24,287 nt of DNA from Pigoraptor vietnamica (Eukaryota; Opisthokonta; Filasterea). Of this stretch, positions 1 to 9,200 are shown piece after piece; position 1 is the first letter of the stretch; every line of letters starts with the position of its first letter. A program made the position numbers and the translations under genes. The stretch lies in NCBI GenBank assembly GCA_943704525.1, contig CALSCQ010002229.1, positions 5,001-29,287 of the forward strand. Reading direction: 5' to 3'. A model generated the notes under the pieces. The model made no database searches. It was not told where the DNA came from and saw only the letters and a program-made list of their open reading frames with translations.

Positions 1-2
1 TC

Positions 3-199
3 CTGTACGGCGCCGGGAAGCCGGACGCGTACCAAGCGGTCCGTATTCGACGTTCTGAAAAAGGGTCCCTCGCTAAGTGTCAATGAACATCTGTCTTGCG
101 CCGGAACGGTCAGGGCACCTGCAATGTGCATTTTTTTTTTTTTTTCAGGCCAATCCATCATTCGAATGTGCCGGTCGGACTTTTTTGTGCGGTTTTTAA
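3..199 (+). other. Possible 3' end of a gene entering from the left edge
   Basis: The frame starting at base 3 has strongly GC-rich third positions for its first 12 codons (reading LYGAGKPDAYQA). This is followed by a possible GTCCGT donor at 39. A run of T ending in CAG just before base 150 looks like an acceptor. Splicing them in phase 0 gives a short tail that stops near base 199. I do not recognise the peptide. The T run could equally be untranslated sequence, so this is only a hint. Confidence 0.15.
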
Positions 200-612
200 A
201 GCGGCCGTCCGTACGGACCATGATCAAATTTCAGCCGCCATCGTCTCGCGTTGTGTTTTGCTATCATCATTCATTGTATCGGTGATGGTCGTCCGGTTAC
301 TGCAACTCTGATATCGGGCAACACGGTCATTCTCGGCACGCCAAAGAGTGGCTCGAATGAATTCCCACCCAGTGATTGACGACAGCCGAGGTGAGCTTCC
401 AATCGATACAATAATTACGTACAATTTCGTACAATTAATCTGACCATGTGCATACCTTGTGCCGACATTCGGCACACAACGTCAGTCCTGGCAACACAGA
501 CACTAGTTGACGTACCATAATTATAATATTTATAAAACTCGATAAATAAAAAAGAGTACATAAGCTGATACATTGCAGTTGACCACCCCTCACATCATTC
601 ATTATAGCGTCG
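200..612. other. Intergenic, no gene seen
   Basis: No convincing coding frame on either strand. Composition becomes AT-rich from about 400 to 610, unlike the GC-rich coding DNA, as expected for spacer and 3' flanks. Confidence 0.6.
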
Positions 613-615
613 CAT

Positions 616-621
616 TTTATT
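616..621 (-). promoter_or_regulatory. AATAAA polyadenylation signal of the isomerase gene
   Basis: A canonical AATAAA hexamer on the minus strand lies about 46 nt downstream of the stop codon of the acyl-CoA-binding/isomerase gene. No such clear hexamer was found behind the other genes here. Confidence 0.7.
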
Positions 622-666
622 GAACATACCCCTCAACGCAACCCAAGCGGGACCGTCAATCAAATT

Positions 667-2672
667 TTAGCTCCTGCCCTTGCTGAGAAACTTCATAATG
701 GCCGCCATGCACTCGTCCGAGAGCCACCGCTGCTCCAACAGCTCGCACTCGGCGTCGTTGACGGCCTCGAGCGTCGCGCGCTCCTTGGACCTCACGAGAT
801 TCTTCGAGAGGCGCAGGGCATTTGGAGGCAGGCGCGCGGCGGCCGCAGCCCGCTCTTGGACCTCCTTTGCGAACGACGCGTCGGGGAAGACCTGCGAGAC
901 GAATCCGGCGTCCTTTGCCTCCTGGGCGCTCATCTTGTGATTGAGGAGGAGCATTTCAGTGGCGCGGCTCTGGCCGAGGATGCGCGGGAACGTGAACGAC
1001 GAGCATCCCTCGGGGGACTGGCCGAGCTGCGTGAACGGCGTCTGGAAGTACGCCTTGTCGGACGCGTAGACGACATCGAAGAGACCAAGGACCTGCGTGC
1101 GCGTGTGTGCCGCACATTCTCAGACCGGCAGTGGCGGAGTGAGACGCACGCGCTACTGATGCGCCGTGTGTAACCATGTTCAAAGCCGGCGCAACGCACC
1201 GTCACGGAGACACCGATGGCGGGGCCGTTGACGCCGCCAATAAGCAGCTTGGGATAGTTGATGAACGTCTTGACAAAATTGTTGAGGAGGACGCGGCCGT
1301 CGGCAGCCATCTGCATGGGAGAGTCAGTCAGCGATTGTGCCGTGCGGTCATATTAGTGTCTGCATGAGTGCCACGATCCGTTTCGCAAAGCAAAGCGAGC
1401 GCGCACTCCCACACAGAGCACATATACATAAAAAAAAAAAAAAGGAATCGGTGCGAACCGAGGTACAGGAGAAGCAGAGCCACATGCCTTCTGGGGTCCT
1501 TCCGGAGGTATGTTGGCAAAGTTGTTCAGGTCATTGCCGCTGCTGCGAACCGCTCAGCACAGGCGATGTTAGCACATGTCTGCGCCAATACACCCCGGCA
1601 ACGAACGCACCCCATATGCAACGCAAATGCAAGACGTGCGCGCGCGGCATTGATTTGCACACCTGTACATGTCTCCGGTGCCCGTAATGAGCGTCGCCAC
1701 CACGCTGTCGTCGGCCGCCGCCTGCTTCAGCGCCGCCATAATCTCGTTGTACGTCGTCCACGCGAACGCGTTCTTCCGCTTGGGCCGGTTGAACGTGATC
1801 GTGAACAGGCCGTCCTTGTTGCTCACGAGAATGTCCGTGTACGTCCCCGCTGGCGCGCTTGCGGCGGGCTTGGACTCGTCTGCCTTTCCGCCTACAACAA
1901 GCACACCAGTCAGTCAAAGCAGTGGCACTCTATCGCAAAGGGGAATAATGAAACGCGTACTGCGGGACACATTACCGGCACACGCGGCATTTTTATTGGC
2001 GAGGCCGCGTGTCCAACCCGGCGCACGAGCGCGCAACGAACATGTGTACACATACAACACATACACAGATCGAACACACGTCACACACACGTTCCAACCA
2101 CAAGCGACACACGCGCGCGCGCCCCCAACACTCCCACACAAAGCGCCGCTTCACTTTCACTTTCCACCAAGCGACACACGCGCGCGCCCCCAACACTCCC
2201 ACACAAAGCGCCGCTTCACTTTCACTTTCCACCTTGCAGCTTCTTGACGAGCGCGACATAGTTCTTCTTGGCATCCGCCGCCGCCGTGCCCTTCACCTTG
2301 GCCCACGCATCCCACTTGGCGCGCGCGACAAAGTTGAACTTGCTCGGCTGCTCCGTCCCGTTGTCGCCCACCGTCGCCTGCTTGAACAGCGCGTACAGCT
2401 CAAGCAGCTGGTCGTTCGACGGGCTCGTCTTCTTCACGTCCTCCTGCGCCTTCGTAAAGTCCGAGTCGAGATCGAACCGGGGAGCGGTCGTTTGGAACCC
2501 GCGCACGCCAACGAGCGACGCGCGCGCGACAGCGACCGGCACAGTCACACGCGGCGCGCTCAGGCGCATGGACGAAACTGCAACGTAAAGCCGTTTGTCA
2601 GTGTGGAGACGACGTCACGTCAGTCAGCGCATAACACTCACAGCGAAGAAGGGATCCCACACGACCCGCCAT
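667..2672 (-). CDS. ECI2: Enoyl-CoA delta isomerase 2-type protein with N-terminal acyl-CoA-binding domain, mitochondrial
   Basis: Shifts the 3-cis/trans double bond of unsaturated enoyl-CoAs to 2-trans so that beta-oxidation can continue. Six exons: 2642-2672, 2233-2577, 1663-1891, 1488-1542, 1200-1310, 667-1092, giving about 398 residues (human ECI2 about 394). The start MAGRVGSLLRFSSMRLS opens an Arg/Ser-rich, acid-free leader typical of mitochondrial import, split by a 64-nt intron. An acyl-CoA-binding domain follows (about residues 40-120, YALFKQATVGD and KWDAW). The crotonase fold comes next: oxyanion-hole segment SSGNDL, then NGPAIGVSVT, then LGQSPEGCSS, whose Glu corresponds to the family's catalytic residue as I recall it. 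The C-terminus is SKGRS, not a peroxisomal SKL signal, so a mitochondrial location is inferred. Exon 4 ends at an unusual GC donor (AAG|GCATGT). Its acceptor is a CAGCAG tandem, so exon 4 may start at 1542 or 1539. Family identity is very secure and splice sites are mostly secure. Confidence 0.95.
2101..2232. repeat. Tandem duplication (about 67 bp x 2) in ECI2 intron 2
   Basis: Two adjacent copies, 2101-2167 and 2168-2232, are nearly identical apart from the length of a CG run. The second copy ends exactly at the intron's 5' splice site, so the first copy carries a duplicate of the donor sequence (GTGGAAAGTG) inside the intron. Confidence 0.9.
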
Positions 2673-3253
2673 CGTAACGTCGGATACAGCGCGGTGTTTT
2701 CACGAGAAAAAAGTGCGACAAAATTTTAAAAGACACGTTTGTGCAAACGTCAGCCTTCCAAACATACTGTAAGACGAAAGACGAAACGAAGAGTCACTTT
2801 GAAAAGATCAAACCAAAAATGGATAAACATAACTCAAATGTGGGGAAAAATAGACAAAATTTATAAAAATAGTAACGCACATATGCGTGACACACCTACG
2901 CCTCAACACATCACACTGGTTGGGCTTTCTGGCAAAGGTGCTTTCTACCACCTTATAGCACCTTTGGTGCGATGGAGTGCGTGGGAATAAAGTGAGTGGC
3001 GAGTGTGCGTGCGCGGCGAACGAGTTGGTATGTGTGCGTGTGTGTGCGTGTGTGCGTGAATAGGTTGAGGGGCCACGCTACAGTCTAACGAGCAGCTGTG
3101 CAAGTTCATGGGCACGCGCAACACCAGACTGGGGCATTCCAGTTCGCTCATGGCGCCAAAACTTTGTTCTTTACATTGCATATACAGAAAATGCGAAACG
3201 CGCGACTTTTGAACGCTGCAGAATTATCCTTTTCGTTTCCTTGTCTCCAGTCT
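2673..3253. other. Spacer between ECI2 and the giant gene, with a hairpin
   Basis: No gene seen. Bases 2690-2890 are AT-rich. A perfect 10-bp inverted repeat (CAAAGGTGCT at 2933-2942 and AGCACCTTTG at 2957-2966) encloses a 14-nt loop. Bases 3020-3060 are TG-rich simple sequence. The region should hold the ECI2 promoter and the 3' flank of the giant gene. No canonical AATAAA was found for the latter on its own strand. Confidence 0.6.
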
Positions 3254-6200
3254 TCACTTGTTGTTCACGAGAGAGAGAGGCCGCCGACGCGGCCGGTGTT
3301 CCAGCTCGCCGGCGTCAACGGCCGATCCCTTTGTCCTTAGGGGGACGTTCGAGCGCAGCTGTTTCATCGGCGGCTCGAAATCGTCGTCCGAATCGAGAGC
3401 ATCTTGGCGCTGCGAAGCAGTCACTTGCGCACGAGCCGGGGAGCGCACCTGAACCGGCTGAGCCGGCGGCGGCGGCGGCGGGCAACTCGTGCGTATGGTC
3501 TTGGTCGCCCCATCAAGGGTAGCCACTGCCGCCAGCAATCCGCCCGGCTGCCGCGGCCTTGCCAGCCCAAGCGTCCTCTGGCGCTTGATGGCAGGCGACG
3601 CCAGCTGCTTGCTTCCATCGCGCGAAGCATCCAGAGCAGTCCCAGCCGCCGAGCCCGCTGTCCCGTCCCCCGCCGCGAGCAGCACTTCGGCGGTCCGCTT
3701 CTTATTGGACGATGGTAGACGCAGAATATTGGACGAGAACGGCCATTGCGTCCGTTGCGCCGCCCGCACGCCGTCCCAACCCGTCGCAACTGCCGGCGAT
3801 GCGTTGCCTGCCGTCGCCTCACGCTGCACGCCGTCCCGACCCGTCGCAACTGGCGCTGCGTTGCCTGCCGTCGCCTCGCGCCGCACGTCGTCCCGACACG
3901 TCGCAACGGGCGCTGCGTTGCCTGCCGTCGCCTCGCGCCGCACGTCGTCCCGACACGTCGCAACGGGCGCTGCGTTGCCTGCCGTCGCCTCGCGCCGCAC
4001 GTCGTCCCGACACGTCGCAACGGGCGCTGCGTTGCCTGCCGTCGCCACGCGCCACACGTCGTCCCGACACGTCGCAACGGGCGCTGCGTTACGGGCCGCC
4101 GTCACCCCGCGTACCATGCCCATAGTGGGACGTGACGCGAGCTCATACTTGTCGCCGCTCGCCGATACAATGGCATCAGCCGGAGCACGAGGCATCCCCT
4201 CCGACTCGCCCAGCGCGACAGAACACACATCATACACGATCGCGTCGAGCCCTTCGAGAGCATTGTCGCCACGCACATGGCACGCGAGCTCGGTGGGGTC
4301 GTCATACGGTGCCATTGCATCAGACGCGTCATTCTGCTCTTGCGTGCCAAGCCGCGCCTCGCCGTCGTCTTCACCGGGCGGTGCTGGCACACGGTCTGCA
4401 CAGGCATTCTCACTGGGGGCCGGCCGCAGATCCTCCTTGAGCGCGTCGGAGCGCAGCACCCCAGTCGCCCTCGGTGCCGCAAGCTCGTTGTGGTAGCCCA
4501 CGTCTTCCGGACGCAGCGTCGAATTGTCGACATCGCAACCGTCGACGGCCAGTAGAGAGCCGGACATTGTCGCACTCGTCTCACCAAGCAACGCCGGCAG
4601 ATCGCTGGCTGACGCGCCGCCGCCGCCATCCAGGGAGCCATCGCCTTTACATCGTCTCTGGCGTTGGAGGCCACCCGTCGCGTCCACTCGCTTGGCGAGT
4701 CGACTGTGCAAACCGTCAGGGTGCGGCGCATCCGCCCTACGCTTCGCCCTCGGTGCCGCAAGCACGGGAACGGCGGCAGGGCTGCGCCGTGTACGCGTCT
4801 TTGGCCACTCGAGCCCATCCGCAGACGTCGGCGCACGCTGTGGCAGGTACGCCGCAAATGTCGGCGGGTTCGTCGTCTTGTTGCTCGAACCGCACTTGTA
4901 CCAGAACGCCGGTCGCCGCACGCCACCAGTGTCCGCCGCGTCGGCCGGCGCAAACTTGCCTGGCTTGAGGCCCCCGAACACGCCCGTGCACGACTGTCCT
5001 GACGCAGCGACGCAATTGGGCGCCCGGCATTGCAACCTCATCGGGATCCCCGGCGTCTGCGGCGACGGCTCCAGCACGACCTCGAACGGCCGTGCCTTCC
5101 GCCGAGCAGCCGACGCCGACGGACTGTCATCCGCAGTCGCGCCGCTGCTGATCACCTCCACGGGCAACGAAAGACCGCAAGAGTCGCACGCGAAATATTG
5201 CCGCTCCACGTGCCTCTCGTCGAAGAACGGCGGCGAGAGGACAATGTCCATGGAACAAGGCGCGCCGCACTGCGGGCACAATACGTCCCCATCGTCGTCG
5301 ACGCCGCCCGGCCCCGGGACGCCGCTCGCCGCCGCAGCATCGCTGTCGCTGCCGCGTGTCTCGCCGCCACTGCAGTCCGCCCGCCGTGGAACACCACCCT
5401 CACAGGCGGCGCCGTCGTCGTCGGAAGCCGCCCTCGAAGGAGCGCCGGTTTTGCCCGCCACCGCAGCGTTCGCCGGTCCCGCATTCGCGCTGGTAATCGT
5501 GCCATCGACCGCCACCGCCGGCCCCCGCGCGGTCCCGGCGCGGCGGGCGCTCGACCACTCCATCCCATCCGCCGACTCCGGGGCATAGGCGGGGACGTAC
5601 GCAGTAAATTTGGCGGCGGCGCCATCCGTGCCCTTTTCCCCGCTCGAACCGCACTTGTACAGAACCGCAGGCCTCCACACGCCGTCGACACACCCGTCGC
5701 CCGCGCCAGGGGCGTACCTGTCCGTTCGGAAAATGTCGAGCGTCGCCATGCACCCGGGCCCGCCCCCGCATCGCTCAGCGCGGCACCGCGCCCTCAGTGG
5801 GATCCCGGGCATCGCCGGCGACGGCTCGGCAACCGCCTGAAACCGCCGCGCCTTCCGAATCGCAAATGAGGGCGCCGGCGCCGACCCCCCGGCGCAAGGA
5901 GCATCCCCGACGGCAACGGGAAATGACAGCCTGCACGCGTCGCACGCAAAAAACTGGACATCCATGCCGGCCCTCTTGTCCCGGTACGCAGGGCTCAGCA
6001 CCCTCGACAGCGAACACGCCGCGTGGCACTTGGGGCACTCGATGCCGTCACCGCCATCGTCGCCCGCATCGGCTGCCGCACCCGCAGCCTCGCCCGCCCA
6101 CTCCATCCCGTCGGCCGTCGTTGGCGCCCGGCGCGGAACGTACCCCGTGAACGTCGGCCGCTTGGCCTTGGGCAGGTCCCCCGACCCGCACACGTACTCA

Positions 6201-9200
6201 AACGCCGGCCGCCGATGATGCCTGCCCTCCTCGGCGTCCTCCGGCGCGTACTTGCCCCCCTTCACCTTGCCCAGCGTTGCCTTGCACTCGGCCCCAGGCT
6301 TCGCGGCGCAGTTCGGCGCCCGGCACCGCACCTCCCGCGGAATCCCCGGAGTCGTCGGCGAGGGCGCTTTCACGCCCGTGAACGTCCGCGCCCGCGGCAG
6401 GTGCTGCAACGAACCTGTCGGCGGCTCCGTCTGCTCTGCCACCTCGACTGAAAGCGAAAGCAGGCAGCGCTCGCACGCGAACAACTGCCACTTTGCCCCG
6501 CTCTTCTTGTCCGTGCGCACCGGCGACAGAACCACAGACAGCGAACACGCCGAACCGCACCCGCGGCATGCCACCATGCCCTCCGCCGCACGCGCCGCCG
6601 CCGCCGCAGCAGCCGGCAGCGACGACAAGACTGCTCGTGGCCCCCGGCTCGGTGGCAGCGCCCCTTCCTGCTGCTGCTGCTGCTGCTGCTGCACGTCCGG
6701 CGCCGAAGCATTCCCCTTGCCCGCCCCTGCCAATGCGTCCTGTTTGTGGGCATTCAACCCACCGAGCGCTCCGCCCAACAGCTCGTCCTTACGCTGATCG
6801 GCGGGACTGCCGGTGCCGACCTGTCCGTTGTCGAGTGCACCCCGATCGTACTCGTGCCCAGCGAGCGCACCTTGCTCCTGCATCACGCTGCCGCCGACGC
6901 CCACGCCACCCGTCTCCTCTTGGTGCCAATGAGCGTCGCGGTGCGCGTCGCCGCCGCAGCCCGTCAGAGCCGTCGCCGGCCCTTGGGAAAGATGAGCAAC
7001 ATGGCCGTCCAAGGCGGCGCACGTCACCTTGGAAAGAACGCCGCCGCCGCCGCCGCCGCCGCTGCCAACCACGCCGACTCCGGGTGATGTCCGTCGGTCC
7101 GCAGCACTAGAAATGGACGGAGAACCCACCCTCGTCACGTCGTCGGTGATGCCGGAGCTCGCCTCCGTGCAGAGGTCAATGATGTCCGTCGACGGCGCTT
7201 TGCAGAGATCGATGACAACTGCAACAGCACTCGGCTTCTTCGCCAGCTTCAGGCGGGAACGCTTCGCCGCGGCGTCCTCTCCACGTGCTGTTGCGAGCCC
7301 GGGGCCGCCCCCCACCCCCCTGGAGAGAGCGTCAACGAGCGCATCCTCCTTTTTGGGGAGGGCGTCAACGAGCGCATCCCCCTTTTGGGGGAGGGCGTCA
7401 ACGAGCGCATCCCCCTTTTTGGGGGAGGGCGTCAACGAGCGCATCGCCCGCCTCCTCGGCGAGAGTGGCGTCGTCGAACCCGTCGTCCCCCGCCAGCGCA
7501 AGCATGCTGCCGTGCGCGTCACCCAACGCAAGCGCATTGCCGAGCACTCTGCCCGTCTCCTCGGAGCAGAGAGCGTCGCCGCGCACGTCGTCCATCACCG
7601 GCGAAAGCGCACCGCCAGCGCCGAGCGCATCGCCACGCGTACCCTCGGGAGGGTCTGGGCCGCCGACATGAACGCCACCCATCTCCGGCGCAGAATCGTC
7701 GCAGCTCACAGCGGGCTCCTTGCGCCGTGCATCACCCGTCGTCCCCTGCATCAAAGGAGGTGTGCTCGGGCGCACGCGCTTTGCCGAGCGTCCAGCCTCT
7801 CCGCCATCGATATCGTGCACATCGGCGCTCCGCTTTGCAGGCACGTACGCAGCACAAGGCGACGGGGCGTCAGCCACAGCCGCAGTGGCCAACACGCGCG
7901 CGCCCGGAGACCATTCCATCCCATCCGCTGTCGTCGGCGCATAGAGCGGAATATACGCACAAAATTTCGGACAGCCCCGGCTCCGTCCGCTCGAGCCGCA
8001 CTTGTACATAAACCCAGGTCGCCGCATGCCCTCCACAGCTTCGCCCCCTTCCGCGGGCGGCGCGCGCTTGTCCCGTCGGAACGTTCCGAGTGTCGCCACG
8101 CAGTCCACGCCCGTCCCGATAGCGGCGCACTTGGGCGCGCGGCACACGACCCGCAGCGGAATCCCCGGCGTCGACGGCGAAGGCTCCTCAACACCCGCAA
8201 AAGGCCGCGCCTCCCGCCGCCGCCCCAGCCGCCCGCCGCCGTACACTGATGTCGCCGCGGCGGCCGCCGCCCCCCGCGCAACCACCGCAACAGGCACCGA
8301 CAGCCCACACGTGTCGCACGCGAAAAACTGCACCAACTCGCCGACATTCCCACCGTCATATGCCGGCGAAAGCACCCTCTTCAACGAACACACTGCATTG
8401 CACTTTGGGCACCTCGCCTCATCCTCATCCTCCCCCTCGGCAACGCAGCTCGCCCTGACGCCGCCGCCCGTCGGCGCATCAGCCTGCTCCACACAAACCG
8501 CGCCCGACGCACCAGCATCAGCAGCGCGGCTCGCACCCTGACCCCTCCCCGCCGACCGACCACCAACAAGCGTAGGGACCACCTGCACCGCGGGCCACGC
8601 GCGCCCGCAGCTTCCGGCCACTCCATCCCGTCAGCAGTCGTCGGCGCCCGGAGAGGAACGTACCCCGTGAACGTCGGCCGCTGCGCCCTGGGCACCCCGC
8701 CCGACCCGCACACGTACTCAAATGCCGGCCGCCGCATGCCCTCCGCGTCCTGTTCGCGGGCCGGCGCGTACTTGCCCTTCTTCACCTTGCCCAGCATCGC
8801 CTTGCACTCGCCCCCCTTCGCGGCGCAGTTTGGCGCCCGGCACCGCACCACCAGCGGAATCCCCGGCGTTGATGGCGAGGGCTCTTCCACGCCCCTGAAA
8901 GGCCGCGCCTGCGGAAGGACTGGCCCGGCTCCAGCCTCGCTCGCACAGCCAATGGCGACAGCCAGTGACACCGACAGCCCGCAACCGTCGCACGCAAACA
9001 CCTGCCGCTCCGTCCCGCATTCGTCCCGGTACACGGGCGATAGCACGACGCGCAGCAGACACGCACCATCGCATCCGCGGCACACGAACGTTGGGCCACC
9101 GCCCCCGTCGCTGTCGCCCCCTCCACCGGCGCCAGCCGCAGCCGCAGCCGCCACAGCGATCTTGCGAGCCTGCCGAAGCATGTTGCCCCGGATAGGCCCC

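Larger units (their letters stand above)
4805..9088 (-). other. Array of five cysteine-rich (probable zinc-binding) modules in the giant protein
   Basis: Five homologous modules of about 155-170 residues lie at 8618-9088, 7911-8414, 6098-6577, 5555-6043 and 4805-5284. Each begins with C-x2-C, then a C-S-rich turn, LSP, FAC-x2-C and S-V/L-V. It continues with TPGIP, a second cysteine set (CRAP-x-C, then Cys about 7 on), RRPAF-Y-x-CGS, F-x-x-Y-x-P and ADGMEW. The paired cysteines suggest one zinc ribbon plus a second Zn site per module; this is inference, because I know no family with this exact signature. Modules 1 and 3 are most alike, and modules 2 and 4 are most alike. Acidic or Gly/Ala-rich linkers separate them. 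Confidence 0.9.

Noticed and set aside
1337-2261. Plus-strand frames of up to 297 codons across ECI2
   Set aside because: They run antisense over ECI2 exons and CA-rich introns and contain no recognisable protein content.
3489-4968. Several long plus-strand open frames opposite the end of the giant gene
   Set aside because: They arise from stop-poor GC-rich and 57-bp repeat sequence; the minus strand carries the conserved modules and the sensible linker composition.
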